Below, one piece after another: positions 11,001 through 20,380 of a DNA stretch of 64,000 bases. The translations under genes were made by a program, and so were the position numbers. Position 1 is the stretch's first letter. Each line of letters starts with the position of its first letter. The notes under the pieces were generated by a model. That model was not told the DNA's origin, did not search any database, and worked only from the letters and a program-made list of their open reading frames with translations. The stretch spans positions 682,001 through 746,000 of the forward strand of contig NZ_ATDL01000015.1 in the NCBI RefSeq assembly GCF_000416985.1, in the 5' to 3' direction. The stretch is from Sphingobacterium paucimobilis HER1398. GTDB lineage: Bacteria; Bacteroidota; Bacteroidia; Sphingobacteriales; Sphingobacteriaceae.

Positions 11001-14000
11001 GGCCGTCACAAAAGCCTGGTTAGAAAGCATTCCTGCATCCACATCTGCCTGTGTTATCAGCTGCTCCACGACCACCGCTCGTTTGTCCCCCGGATCCAGC
11101 GTGCCCAGCAAAGCATCATTATTTGGAAATACCGCATTCGGATCCAGCACCGTCACTATTCGCAACGTCACATTGCCCGTATTCTCCACCATGACCGTAT
11201 ATTTCATCTTCTCGCCTACCTGAGTTTTCGCTTCAGTTACTACCTTTTTCACGATCAGTTGCGGGATCTGCGTCAATCCGGTCGACGTAGGGTCATCTTG
11301 TTCTTGCGTTGTTGGATCTTCAGACTGGACCGTAATCGGATTTCCATCCGGCTTATTTCCAGAGGCCAGCGCACGGTTATCCACCCTATCATTATTCAAA
11401 TCAGCCTGAGTCAACTCATGCTGCGCCCTTATTGTCTTCGATTCACCCGGAGCCAATGTTCCTATAACAGCATCATTATCCGGGAATACCGCATTAGCAT
11501 CTGTTAGCACAATATTAGTCAGGGTCATGTTTCCGGTATTCCTGACCTGTATTGCATAGGCTATCCACTTTCCTACCGCATCATATGGTCCCTCACTTGT
11601 TATCCATTTCAGTACCATCATCTTTGGATTTGCCTGCAAAAGAACCCTTGTTACATCCCCAGGTTCAGGCGTATCCGGATTGTCTGACAGTAATGGGGCG
11701 ATAGGCGTTCCCTGCGGTGTTTTTGCTGTGATTCTCGCCTGGTTATCTACATATCCCGCATCCAGCTCTGCCTGTGTCAACAGATGTTGTACCTGCACCA
11801 CCTTGCTCTGCCCCACATCCAGCGTACCTATTGCTGCATCATTATTGATAAATGTTGCATTTACATCGGTCAACAAAACATCGGTAAGCTTAATGTTTCC
11901 CGTATTTTTGACAGTCAAGCTGTAACGTACCACATCACCGACTTTTCCATAGGTCTCTGTACCCACAACAGACTTCGTAAAAGATAGCTGAGGATTTTGG
12001 TCTACCCCAATATCCGTCGGGTCATTTGGGATCGGCGTGGTGGGATCATCCGACAACAATGGAGTCAGTGACTGCCCTTGTGGCGTTTTTCCACTTACGG
12101 TCGCCTGGTTACTTACTTTACCCAGATTCAAGTCTTCCTGTGTGAGCGTATGTTCCACCCGTACAGTTTTTAGCTCACCCGGCGCCAGTACCCCTATTAC
12201 CGCGTCATTATTAGGGAATACCGCCGTCACATCCTTTAAAGCAACGGAATTCAACGTTACATTGCCAACGTTACGCAGGTCCAGATCATATAAAATTTTA
12301 TCTCCTAAACGAGCATATGGACCTTCCGATACTACTTTTTTCGTCAGATTCCACGCTGGATTTTGTTTTACGGCAGTCACAGTCGGATCATCAGGCTGCA
12401 ATGTAGCCGGATTATCAGAAGGCTTCAGCGGCAATTCCTGTCCTTTTGGATTTTTTGCTTTTACCAAGGCCTGATTGGCCACACGTCCCGTATCCAGATC
12501 GACCTGTGTCAGGGCGTGCTGCACACGCACCTTCTTACGGGCACCAACTTCCAGCACAGGGATTAGCGTATCATTATCAGGGAATATAGCATTTTCATCC
12601 GACAGCACGACATCCGTTAAGCGTACATTTCCAGAATTGACGACCTCCAGATCATACACAATCCAATCGCCCACTTGCTCATAAGGCCCCGTACTTACTA
12701 TCTCCTTCAAAAATGTGATCGCAGGTAATTGCTGCAGAACAGTTACCGTTGGGTCATCAGGTTGCACCGTCAACGGATTGTCCGAAAGGACGGGCGGCAA
12801 TTCAGTTCCATCCGGGTCTTTAGCCCGGCCAGAAGCCTGGTTTGAGATCAAGCCTGCATTTAAATCCTCTTGCGTTATAGCATGCTGCACCCGCAGTGTA
12901 CGGGCCTCTCCTGGATTCAACAATGCAATCGTAGCATCACCGTTTGGAAATATCGCATTTAGGTCCGTAACCCGAATATCCGTCAGGGTGACATTGCCCG
13001 TATTCGTCACCACAATATCGTAGTTCAACATCTGCCCCACGCTATTGTACGGTGCTTCGTTTACCAATGTTTTCAATAGGCTTAGGGCCGGTTGCCTTGC
13101 AAAACTTACTTCTGTTGGCAAGTCATTATCCGTCGCTGTACCCGATATATCCGTTACATCATTCCCCAGCGGTGGCTTTGCCGTTACTACCGCTGTATTC
13201 GCAATCAAACCTGTATTTTTTTCCTGCTGTGTAATTGTATAATCTACTACTGCCGTAGCTGTTTCTCCAGGAGCTAAACTGGCAGGAGAAAGCACGATAT
13301 TTGCAATCTTTGGATCATTTATAAGCACATTGTCCAATTGGACGTTGCCTGTATTTTTCACCGTAAATGTATAGGTTACCTTATTTTGATCTGGGGCGAC
13401 AGTTCCTGTCTTCACCAGTGTCAATGCCGGCGCGTGTACAAAAGTAGTCACCATATTAGAAGACACCGGGTCCATACCGGGCTCTGCCACCTGTGCCTGG
13501 TTGAGCAGATTACTTTGTACGTATGCAGCCACGGTTGCCTGTACAGTCACCACAATACTATGTGGACTTCCTGCCGGAATATCACCTGTCAAAGCTAGAC
13601 TATTACCCTGTCCAGTGCCTCCTGTCAGCAATTGCGCAGCGCCAGAAGTAACAGCCGTCCAAGAGACATTTATCAACTTTGCATCCAGCACATCACTCAC
13701 CTGTATATTCTTTGCTGTACTAGGCCCCGCATTCGTTATTTTTATTTCATACGTGATAGGCTGCCCCGCTCTAACCCTATCAGGACCTGTCTTTTGAATC
13801 TGCAGGTTAGGCTTGCGCTGTACCGTAGTCACGATTTCAGGCGAGGCTATTGGAGGCGTATTACCGTACTCCACAGAAGCTTTATTAATCAGTTGCCCAT
13901 CAAAATCAGTATTCACTGTACCCGATACCAACAACTCAATTCCATTCGGGCTACCCTTTTGAATCTTTGCACCTACCAAGACCTCATTCCCCGTCCCTGT

Positions 14001-17000
14001 GGCTCCCGACAGCACCGTTGCACTCCCCATACCACTAGCCGTCCAGCTCACAGCTGTTATATTTGCCGGTACCATATCCCGCAGGGTTACCAGCTCTGCA
14101 TCCGATGGTCCATCATTAAATACCGTAATACGATAAGTTATACGCTCTCCGGCGATTACCGTTGCCGGTCCTGTTTTATCAATTCTTAAATTCACTTGTT
14201 TGTCCACTACGGTCGTTACCCTCGAGGTATTATTCGCTAAGTTATAATCCGTTACCTCTGTACCTGTCATATCCAGTGTAGCTGTATTTGATATTGATAG
14301 CGGCAATGTCACATCATCCGGGACTGTAGCAAACACATCCAGCACAATCACATCCTCGCTCCCCACAGCAATGTCGGCAGATACCGATATTTGAGCACCT
14401 GTACCTGATGTTGCCCCTAGCACCTTCGTTTGGGCAGTTCCTTCAGCCCTTATCCTCCAGCTTACGTTTTGCAGTATTGCCGGAACTACATCCACAACCT
14501 TAACCCCCTGCACATCTACCGGACCTCTGTTCCTTACCGTAATCGTATAGTGAATATCTTCACCTGCGTTTATCGTATGTGGACCGTTTTTAATAACCTG
14601 TAGATCGGCAGATTTATTGACGGAAGTAGTCACCGAGCTCGTTTTATTGCCCCCCGCCGTTACGGTAGCAGTATTGGTTATGGTAGCCGCCGCAGTCGTC
14701 TTCACTATGCCATTTATCGTTATACGAATCCCATTTTGCGCACCCGCCGGTATATTCACCGTTGCAGCCACAGCATTACCCGAGCCGGAGGTTACATTAG
14801 AACTCGCAGTACCCATAGGCTCTACCGTCCAGCTATTTACGATCACATCGGTCGGAACATCATCCTTTATTTCCGCCGCCACAATATTGCCCGTACCTCT
14901 GTTCATCACTTCGATGGTGTACGTTATATTTCCACCCGCATCTACCGTCGCAGGTCCCGATTTAGACACCGTTATTACCGGGTCATTATCAATACTCGAC
15001 ACAATGGTAGACTGGTTGTTATTTAGGTTTGGATCCATCACCCCTGCTGGCACAGAAACAGTGGCCGTGTTAGATAAAGTAACACCATTCAGCAGTGCTG
15101 GGTCTACTTCAGCGTCTATTTCGACCAACAATCGTCCGGTTTCTCCGGGTATATCCGCCAGAAAATCGACATTTCCGGTCTGCGGTCCCGAAATCGCCGT
15201 TACTGCTCCGCCCATTGGTATTACTGTCCAGGAGGCGTAAAGCAGTCCAGCAGGTAGCGGATCTTGAATCCGTACACCCATTGCTGTCGATGGGCCATCA
15301 TTTCTAATCTCTAAGGTATAGCGAATACTTTTACCAGCTTCAGCATGTGCCGGTCCGGATTTCACCATCAGCAGATCGGCTACCCTACTTATTTCGGTAC
15401 TCACGGTACTCGTCGGCGGTGTTACCACGGTGGTACCTGTGGGCACCGTTACCGTAGCGGTATTGTTAATCTGCGTCCCTTGGTAAGCCGGATCAATCCG
15501 ACCCTCCACCGTAATAATGGCTTCATCGCCCACCTTCATATCCGCCTGAATATTTATCGCACCTGTCCCAGCCAGCGCACTCAAAGATGTCGTCCCTCGA
15601 GGAACAGCCGTCCAGGTAACATTTGTAATTCCAGCCGGTATCGCATCTACAATCGCTATCCCCATAGCATCACTAGGTCCCATATTTTTCACGTCGATCA
15701 CGTAGCGTATAGGAGTACCTGCTACTGCATTTACCGGCCCACTTTTATTGATCCGGATATCTACCATCTTCGTGATCAGCGTAGATACGGTATTAGAGGT
15801 CACAGCTGGGTTACCAGGCTCCGAAGGAGTCACTTTAGCCTCATTAACGATGGAGCCAACAAAATCCGGTTTCACCTTCGCTTTGATTGTTACCCTGATC
15901 TCATTAGCTGCCCCTGCTGGCAAATTAGCCGTTAGCAATAGATTGTTGCCCGTGCCGGTAGCACCTGTCAATATCTCTCCGCCTACCGTCGTAGCCTCCC
16001 AGGATACGTTCGTTAGCTGTGTTGACAACAGATCCGTCACCGCCAAATTACGGGCATCGCTTGGTCCCGTATTCTTAACTAAGATCGTATATGCTATATC
16101 TGTACCCGCATCCGCATCGACAAGACCTGTTTTCAATATCGAAAGTCCCGATTTATTAAGCACTTGCGTACTCACCTCGTTCGACGTTACCGCAGCAAAT
16201 CCGGCATCCGCAGGCGTTGCCTTAGCCGAGTTTCGTATTTCCACTGGCAGCTGGTTAGACAAGGTCGCTCCTTGTATCGTCAACGTCACTTTATTCTCTT
16301 CCCCGACCTGCATATTTGCTATGGTCTGCAAGGTATTACCGCTGCCCGATGTAGCTGTTAGCGTTGATGCCCCCGAAGCCACCGCCGTCCAGGTTACATT
16401 TTTAAGTTCTTGCTGCAACACATCCGTAATAGCCACATTTGGTACTACCGAAGGGCCCCTATTGATTACCGTCACGGTGTAACTTAGCGGCTCTCCGGCA
16501 TTTATGCTCGTTGCCGAAACCGCCTTCACCAGCTCCAATACCCCATTTTTGGTATAGGTCACGGTCATCTCGTCCACTGCAGGGTTACAAGAGCCATTAC
16601 TGATGGTCCACTGAAGCGTTGTCGAGCTGTTTTGGGGAATCGTAATTGTAGTCGTCGGATTTGTAGGATTCGTGATGGTCGCTGTTCCCGAAACCACGGC
16701 CCACATTCCTGTACCCACTATCGGTGTATTCCCCCTCATCGTAAAGGTTCCTGAGTTGTACTGCACAAGATCAGGGCCGGCATCCGCAGGCGTAGGCAAT
16801 GGTGTCACCTGTACCCTATGCACTGTAGAGTAGCGCGTACCACAGGTACCACTCTGCACCAATGCACGTATATAAGTAGTCTGCGTTAATACCGGTAATT
16901 GATAACTGGCCATATTCTGAGAACCAGGCAAGATTGTCCATGTGTTCTGGTCTGTAGAGGATTCCCACTGAAGTACACTTCCTACCTGTCCCGTTAGGTT

Positions 17001-20000
17001 GATGGCAGCCGGCAACTGCTCCGCACATATGGTCTGGTTGGCCGATAGCGCGCCCCCTACTGTAGCCGGGCTTTCCATCAAAATAACCGACCCCGATGCG
17101 TTTCCGAAACAGCCAGAAGCATCCTTCACCGTCTTGATGGAGTATACACCTACCTTCGTATTTGTTATTACATAAGGGCTCGTCTGTATATTGGCCACCT
17201 GCACCTCCAAACCAGTTTGATCGAGGTACGTGATGGTCCATGGTTTAGTTCCGGTTAGTACTACCTCCAATGCGGGCAATGTTGTGCCGGCACATACCGT
17301 GCTGGCCGCGTTATTTTGTGTCCGCAATACGGCGGTCGGTAACACCGAGTTATTGGTTAGCGTTACATCTGCAAATCGGGTACAGCTTCCGTTGGTTATG
17401 GTCCATCTTGCCGTCACGGTCTGTCCACTAGCCACACCGGTTATTGCGGTGTTATACTGCGCGGGATTGACAATTACCGCGTTACCGTATGCACTGACAA
17501 AGCTCCATTGTCCCGTACCTATCGTAGGCTGGTTACCTGCCATATAAAATGTACCATTGTTACATGCCGACGGTGCACTAGCCGTAGCCGTAGCCGCCGT
17601 TGGTGTAGCATACAGAAGTGCTGTAGCATTGGCCCCCGAATTTATTTCCCTTGCTGTATTTGACCAGCTACTCTGCGTCGCACTTGCAGCAGGTCTGACC
17701 CCTATATTTATTGCTGGCGCTGTCTGCCCCGCTGCGAGCAGCGTATTCAGCGTAAAGCGGTAGGTGCGCCCGGTTACCAACAAGGTCCAACCGGTATTAG
17801 ACGTGGATACCACATCCAGCCCATTAGGCATCACATCCTCTATTACAATAGGGAGCGCTGCTGTACTTTCATTTTTTACACTTATGGTAAATATATTTGT
17901 TGTTCCGTTTACGCAAGGTTGATCAATAGATTTGGTCACCACGATCTGCGGAGCGATAACGATTACATCCTCATCCGTTTTTGCCGGATTATAATTGGCG
18001 CCCAATACGGTTTCTCCTGTCGCTCCATTTTCACCTTGGTAGGTTGTATTTGCTCCAGGTAAGGCATTCTGCGCCGGCGTTATTACCCGGTTGGGGTCGC
18101 TCGCATTCCGTTGCGGATCCAGATAGGTCACGAATGCCGAATTACTGTAGGTCCCAGGTGGCGTGGATGAAGCGATAGCCACCAACATCTGTATGGTTAC
18201 CGATGTATTTCCAGGTAGGTTTATGGGACCAAACTGCGGTTTATTCGCCGTGCCTGTATTCGCCAATGCATTTGTTACGGTCGGCTCTGTGGAGTATACC
18301 GCAGTTGCCGATACAAAGGTAAAACCTGCCGGCAAGTGATCGTGTACCTTCAGTCCTTCGGCACCTCCACCAGTATTAGTCACTGTAATGGTATAGGAAG
18401 TGGTCGATCCTGCAGGTATCGGCACCAGTGTATTCAGTCTCGATTTATCAATTTTCAATAACGGCAAACAAGTAGAAGATATCCCTTGCAATTCGGGCGG
18501 CAGCTCCGACAGGGTAAACGAGCGTACTACACCCGATCCGCTTCCTGCAGTAGCACCATAGGCCGTTCCTGCACCATTATTCGTACGGCCATTCTTTCCG
18601 GGAGCTGCATTGGCTGTTACCCTGCCATTTACCAGGCGATAATATACCACGCCACCACCGCCACCACCACCGGGACCATGATCGGTCGTGGTATACGAGT
18701 TACCTCCATTTCCACCTTGTGCCGATATGGTTAGATTAGCCGCGGGGCTTGGTAGGTTCACATTTATAAAAATACTTCCGCCGGCACCACCACCACCAGC
18801 ACCATCGGCAGCCGAACCCAAACCACCGGCTTCTCCACGCCCACCATTAGCAAAAATCTGTCCTGTACCTACAATCTTGCCTGCGGTCAGGATCACGATC
18901 CCGCCACCGACACCACCTTTCACTCCATTCGTAGCATTATTTGCATCTCCGGCACCGCCACCGCCGCCCAAATAAAGACGGCTAAACGAACTTACAATTG
19001 CTGCTCCAGGACGTCCGCCTGTATTCTGGTTATTTCCACTACCACTATTCCAGCCGTATCCGCCGCTACCACCGGCCGTTCCATTACCACCGCCGCCACC
19101 ACCAGCGTTGTGCACATTACCACCACCACCGGCATTACCAGGTGCCCCACGTCCGTAGTCACCATTCGGATACCCTACCCAGGTGGCACCATTATCAACT
19201 TCATTATAGCCGTCCCACATAAAGCGTGGCGTCCCTGCTATCCCCTCCCCTTTGGTAGAGGCCCTAGCCGCTTCGGTAGTACGGTACCCCTCATACTGCG
19301 TATTGGATATGTTACGTGGATACAAATACCCCCCTCTAAATCCGGTCATACTCGCATCGATTGTTTTCCCATTCATATCCAGGGTACCGGCTACATCGAT
19401 CGCAATTAAACCACCAGCATTACCATTCCATGGAATAGTCTTGATATCATTTGTCAGTGTCACATTAGAAAATTGCATCAAGCGCACTACCTGATAACGT
19501 CTTACCCCTCTGGTCGCTGTGGGGTTAGAATTGGTATAGCTATTTATCAACCCTCCTGTAGGCCCTGCTCCCTTAAAGCGTAAGGTACCACCAGCAGTGG
19601 TTACATCATTTAATGCTACCACATACTCATACTGTCCCGCAGTTACATTACCACTAGTTCCAGAGCCATTGTTGGCAGCAATCCCCGAGCCATATACGCT
19701 CGTATTTTCACTATTCATATCGGCTCCCTGCATCTGGATGATCAGCAAAAGATTTCCCTTCGTGATCTGTGTTGTACCAAAGGTAAAGGTAGCTCCACCC
19801 ACGTTGAAAGCCGACGGCACAGCCCCCAGCTCTACGGTATTCGAACCGGCACTAAGTGTGCTTTCACCTGTTTTAGAAGGGTAAAAAGTATTAGCACTTG
19901 TGGTCAGGCTCTGGGCACCATCGGCACCGGGTGTAGCACAGACCGGTACATTTTGCGCATGCGTACGTACGGTCAATAAAAGACAAAGGAACAACCAGGT

Positions 20001-20018
20001 TAATAGTAATTGCTTCAT
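5043..20018 (-). CDS. Giant secreted repeat protein with type IX secretion (type B) C-terminal domain
   Basis: A single uninterrupted frame of 4991 codons. Residues 1-22 are a signal peptide ending THAQ. About residues 285-475 are very rich in glycine. A first pair of DUF11-like repeats begins near 514 and 690, followed by Ig/PKD-like, SprB-like segments to about 1150. Eight DUF11-type repeats follow (for instance 'KSGPATVDAGGNITYTIEV'), to about 2190. Then come eleven related repeats of about 122 residues with 'VGD...Y.l.V.NTGNVTL' and 'LTQ.DLDAG' signatures (DUF7507-like), to about 3530. Next are six two-part units of about 212 residues ('GPINGVNGG...SVLANDLLNG' alternating with 'DGR.G...GNVLTG') plus a degenerate half unit. 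The last ~85 residues (NVITPNGDEKNESF, NRWGNEVF, WTG) are a CHU_C/gliding-motility type domain that directs export by the type IX system. It is probably a surface adhesin or matrix filament; the ligand is unknown. Confidence 0.93.
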   Translation of the reverse strand: MKQLLLTWLFLCLLLTVRTHAQNVPVCATPGADGAQSLTTSANTFYPSKTGESTLSAGSNTVELGAVPSAFNVGGATFTFGTTQITKGNLLLIIQMQGADMNSENTSVYGSGIAANNGSGTSGNVTAGQYEYVVALNDVTTAGGTLRFKGAGPTGGLINSYTNSNPTATRGVRRYQVVRLMQFSNVTLTNDIKTIPWNGNAGGLIAIDVAGTLDMNGKTIDASMTGFRGGYLYPRNISNTQYEGYRTTEAARASTKGEGIAGTPRFMWDGYNEVDNGATWVGYPNGDYGRGAPGNAGGGGNVHNAGGGGGGNGTAGGSGGYGWNSGSGNNQNTGGRPGAAIVSSFSRLYLGGGGGAGDANNATNGVKGGVGGGIVILTAGKIVGTGQIFANGGRGEAGGLGSAADGAGGGGAGGSIFINVNLPSPAANLTISAQGGNGGNSYTTTDHGPGGGGGGGVVYYRLVNGRVTANAAPGKNGRTNNGAGTAYGATAGSGSGVVRSFTLSELPPELQGISSTCLPLLKIDKSRLNTLVPIPAGSTTSYTITVTNTGGGAEGLKVHDHLPAGFTFVSATAVYSTEPTVTNALANTGTANKPQFGPINLPGNTSVTIQMLVAIASSTPPGTYSNSAFVTYLDPQRNASDPNRVITPAQNALPGANTTYQGENGATGETVLGANYNPAKTDEDVIVIAPQIVVTKSIDQPCVNGTTNIFTISVKNESTAALPIVIEDVMPNGLDVVSTSNTGWTLLVTGRTYRFTLNTLLAAGQTAPAINIGVRPAASATQSSWSNTAREINSGANATALLYATPTAATATASAPSACNNGTFYMAGNQPTIGTGQWSFVSAYGNAVIVNPAQYNTAITGVASGQTVTARWTITNGSCTRFADVTLTNNSVLPTAVLRTQNNAASTVCAGTTLPALEVVLTGTKPWTITYLDQTGLEVQVANIQTSPYVITNTKVGVYSIKTVKDASGCFGNASGSVILMESPATVGGALSANQTICAEQLPAAINLTGQVGSVLQWESSTDQNTWTILPGSQNMASYQLPVLTQTTYIRALVQSGTCGTRYSTVHRVQVTPLPTPADAGPDLVQYNSGTFTMRGNTPIVGTGMWAVVSGTATITNPTNPTTTITIPQNSSTTLQWTISNGSCNPAVDEMTVTYTKNGVLELVKAVSATSINAGEPLSYTVTVINRGPSVVPNVAITDVLQQELKNVTWTAVASGASTLTATSGSGNTLQTIANMQVGEENKVTLTIQGATLSNQLPVEIRNSAKATPADAGFAAVTSNEVSTQVLNKSGLSILKTGLVDADAGTDIAYTILVKNTGPSDARNLAVTDLLSTQLTNVSWEATTVGGEILTGATGTGNNLLLTANLPAGAANEIRVTIKAKVKPDFVGSIVNEAKVTPSEPGNPAVTSNTVSTLITKMVDIRINKSGPVNAVAGTPIRYVIDVKNMGPSDAMGIAIVDAIPAGITNVTWTAVPRGTTSLSALAGTGAINIQADMKVGDEAIITVEGRIDPAYQGTQINNTATVTVPTGTTVVTPPTSTVSTEISRVADLLMVKSGPAHAEAGKSIRYTLEIRNDGPSTAMGVRIQDPLPAGLLYASWTVIPMGGAVTAISGPQTGNVDFLADIPGETGRLLVEIDAEVDPALLNGVTLSNTATVSVPAGVMDPNLNNNQSTIVSSIDNDPVITVSKSGPATVDAGGNITYTIEVMNRGTGNIVAAEIKDDVPTDVIVNSWTVEPMGTASSNVTSGSGNAVAATVNIPAGAQNGIRITINGIVKTTAAATITNTATVTAGGNKTSSVTTSVNKSADLQVIKNGPHTINAGEDIHYTITVRNRGPVDVQGVKVVDVVPAILQNVSWRIRAEGTAQTKVLGATSGTGAQISVSADIAVGSEDVIVLDVFATVPDDVTLPLSISNTATLDMTGTEVTDYNLANNTSRVTTVVDKQVNLRIDKTGPATVIAGERITYRITVFNDGPSDAELVTLRDMVPANITAVSWTASGMGSATVLSGATGTGNEVLVGAKIQKGSPNGIELLVSGTVNTDFDGQLINKASVEYGNTPPIASPEIVTTVQRKPNLQIQKTGPDRVRAGQPITYEIKITNAGPSTAKNIQVSDVLDAKLINVSWTAVTSGAAQLLTGGTGQGNSLALTGDIPAGSPHSIVVTVQATVAAYVQSNLLNQAQVAEPGMDPVSSNMVTTFVHAPALTLVKTGTVAPDQNKVTYTFTVKNTGNVQLDNVLINDPKIANIVLSPASLAPGETATAVVDYTITQQEKNTGLIANTAVVTAKPPLGNDVTDISGTATDNDLPTEVSFARQPALSLLKTLVNEAPYNSVGQMLNYDIVVTNTGNVTLTDIRVTDLNAIFPNGDATIALLNPGEARTLRVQHAITQEDLNAGLISNQASGRAKDPDGTELPPVLSDNPLTVQPDDPTVTVLQQLPAITFLKEIVSTGPYEQVGDWIVYDLEVVNSGNVRLTDVVLSDENAIFPDNDTLIPVLEVGARKKVRVQHALTQVDLDTGRVANQALVKAKNPKGQELPLKPSDNPATLQPDDPTVTAVKQNPAWNLTKKVVSEGPYARLGDKILYDLDLRNVGNVTLNSVALKDVTAVFPNNDAVIGVLAPGELKTVRVEHTLTQEDLNLGKVSNQATVSGKTPQGQSLTPLLSDDPTTPIPNDPTDIGVDQNPQLSFTKSVVGTETYGKVGDVVRYSLTVKNTGNIKLTDVLLTDVNATFINNDAAIGTLDVGQSKVVQVQHLLTQAELDAGYVDNQARITAKTPQGTPIAPLLSDNPDTPEPGDVTRVLLQANPKMMVLKWITSEGPYDAVGKWIAYAIQVRNTGNMTLTNIVLTDANAVFPDNDAVIGTLAPGESKTIRAQHELTQADLNNDRVDNRALASGNKPDGNPITVQSEDPTTQEQDDPTSTGLTQIPQLIVKKVVTEAKTQVGEKMKYTVMVENTGNVTLRIVTVLDPNAVFPNNDALLGTLDPGDKRAVVVEQLITQADVDAGMLSNQAFVTAKLPNDEPMPPIASDNPNTVDVPNDPTVSELLHKPSLRILKKSTTTSPFTTVGQLVTYDVEVMNDGNVTLSDIVLTDDNGVFPNNDATIAQLSPGATVIRKVQHVVTQEDLDAGKVTNQVFGTAITPSGNLLNRIPSDDSITTQLHDPTVVTGVMNPAFTLQKRTVSTGPYEFVGDVISYEITVRNVGNVTLKNIVLTDANGVFPNHDATIATLPTGASYTALVEHVVTQEDLDAGRVSNQVTGTAKGPDDKPLPVVPSDDPNTPVPNDPTLVEMTATPSLVIQKAVVSTNRLAAVGDIIRYEILVFNAGNVTLKDIVVTDANATFPNNDGTVGTLLPGASKVIVANHILTQAELDAGVVLNQAIAKGKKPDGTNIPDQVSDNPLTVVEDDETVMVLDSKPMISVVKTYNKKPGALYVGDKLEFSIRVKNVGNVTLHDVQLRDENADVKNVATIPSLSVGEERTFVVQHTVTTADMQKGYVANIANAIGKDPQYREVSTSSKSGNPVQPEDPIDPMCPDCTIAVLPWLAIEAVDDSYGPINGANGGTTASVLANDKLNDVILNASDIVLTPGELRNAAGDIVTGMIMNANGTITVSAGMQAGVYSYEYRINERLNPLNSATAKAIIVVAGPGIKANNDNYIADGRVGSVLLGNILSGTGMDTYNGTAATLTEVSIQIDEVATPMLGAINNNVPVLDAVTGNVSVRPLTPAGTYTIRYTIVDRLNPTTNTSTALVTVSIPYPAILAQADNFGPISGITGGTTASVLQNDKLNGVDLNPADVKLNIGSVRYENGGIVTGIVMQLDGTIVVDAAVPSGIYKYDYTICEVLNPANCSTGIATVNVAAPIIKATNDAYVADGYVGNTTLGNVLTGSGEDSFNGAPATLNEVRLKVDMVAQPVTGAVNNNVPVLDVATGNVSVPPMTPAGEYTIMYTIVDRLNPGNSSTAYVYVSVPTPHIQAIADTYGPINGVNGATTGSVLANDLLNGAIVENTAIRLTPGTVNNAAGNTVSGIVMNADGTITVASGTPAGIYTYSYTINELLNPSNTAVGTATVEVIAPTILATDDNYTVVNGRTGSVELGNVLSGQGDDWYNGSIATGNEVRVRVDAEALPVNPGLNRNVPLLGAATGNVSVPPMTPAGTYTITYTIIDKVNPTNTSTAKVTIVVEPAKIQAVNDSFGPINGVDGGKTTSVLANDLLNGKTPLLAEVNLTPGSVKDAGGNTVTGIGMNTDGTITVAAGTTAGTYTYTYEICELLNPTNCTTGMATIVLAAPGIQANNDNYIADGRAGAPDVGNVLTGSGVDTYNGKQATVAEVTIRVDAAATPIAGAVNNNVPVLDAATGKVSVPAMTPAGTYTITYTIIDRINAGNTSTANVIVQVAGMSITAVADSFGPINGVNGGKTTSVLANDLLNGVVLAPADVRLTPGSVKDAGGNVVSGILMNPDGTITVASGMASGTYTYTYEICELLNPTTCATGTATIVVTAPGIKANDDKYTADGRVGATSVGNVLTGTGADTYNGTQATLTAVTIRVDAVATPITGAVNNNVPVLDAATGNVSIPAMTPAGTYTITYTIIDKLNPENTSSAKVMVVVEPSKIQAISDSFGPINGVDGGKTTSVLANDLLNGAVLAPADVQLTPGSVKDAGGNVVSGILMNPDGTITVASGMASGTYTYTYEICALLNPTTCATGTATIVLAAPVIKANDDKYTVDGREGSPDVGNVLTGAGADIYNGMPATLAAVTIRVDAAANPITGAVNNNVPVLDAATGNVSVPPMTPAGTYKITYTIIDKLNPANTSTGTVTIVVPLTAINAEADNVETMYSYKDRVTTVSVLENDRLADNPIDVTQIVLKPGMADGLGIYMNVDGTVTIDIGTKPGVYHLPYQICEVLNPTNCSEALVTITVKAKNLMIPNVITPNGDEKNESFVIVGAEAYDEVKLTIVNRWGNEVFRDDNYRNTWTGAGLNEGTYYYILRLKHGINEELHKGHILIKRE
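5350..9430 (-). repeat. Tandem coding repeats of about 636 bp inside the giant gene
   Basis: Six successive two-part units, each about 205-213 codons, encode the 'GPINGV.GG...VLANDLLNG' / 'DGR.G...GNVLTG' modules. The units nearest the 3' end are close to identical at the DNA level: the block starting GTTGTCGGATTCAGCAGC at 5965 recurs at 6601, an offset of exactly 636 bp (212 codons), with few substitutions over more than 150 bases. Copies further upstream (7240, 8510) are more diverged. This suggests recent duplication or gene conversion at the distal end. Confidence 0.9.
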
Positions 20019-20330
20019 AATGTTTCGTTATCTATATGGGTTCAGTTTTTTTATATTGTGCTGAAGCTCCTTATAGTGGCTTTTTCTAAGCCATTCATGG
20101 ATAAATGATATTCGTTTCAATATACAAACAAATCACTAGAAAAAATGATTTTAAAAAAAACTTCAAAATGAGCGTAAGATAGATTTTAAAGTTGACAATG
20201 AACTAAATGAAAGGATGAAAGTTAACAAGCACTTGCAAACGCATAATCGCATCTAAGAACTCCGTGATGCTAGATCATTATAGCTTACTTTTTCAACACT
20301 TTTTTGTGGAATGTTTGTGGTTCCTCTTTA
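20019..20330. other. Leader and upstream region of the giant gene
   Basis: About 310 AT-rich bases without an ORF. It must hold the promoter and leader of the giant gene, but I see no convincing TTTG/TAnnTTTG pair and no clear operator. Confidence 0.4.
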
Positions 20331-20364
20331 AGTTATCCCGGCACCTCATTCATCCGGGATAACT
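20331..20364. terminator. Stem-loop after the receiver gene
   Basis: A perfect 11-bp inverted repeat (AGTTATCCCGG ... CCGGGATAACT) with a 12-base loop begins 17 bases after the stop of the minus-strand receiver gene. It lacks a clear U-run, so it may be a terminator of the signalling operon or an RNA-stabilising hairpin. It separates that operon from the giant gene. Confidence 0.5.
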
Positions 20365-20380
20365 CTTTCTAGTTGCGATA

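Noticed and set aside
5401..19884. Dozens of plus-strand open frames of 60-240 codons inside the giant gene
   Set aside because: They are antisense shadows created by the low stop content of the repeat-coding strand; they repeat with the same period and have no ribosome sites or domain character.
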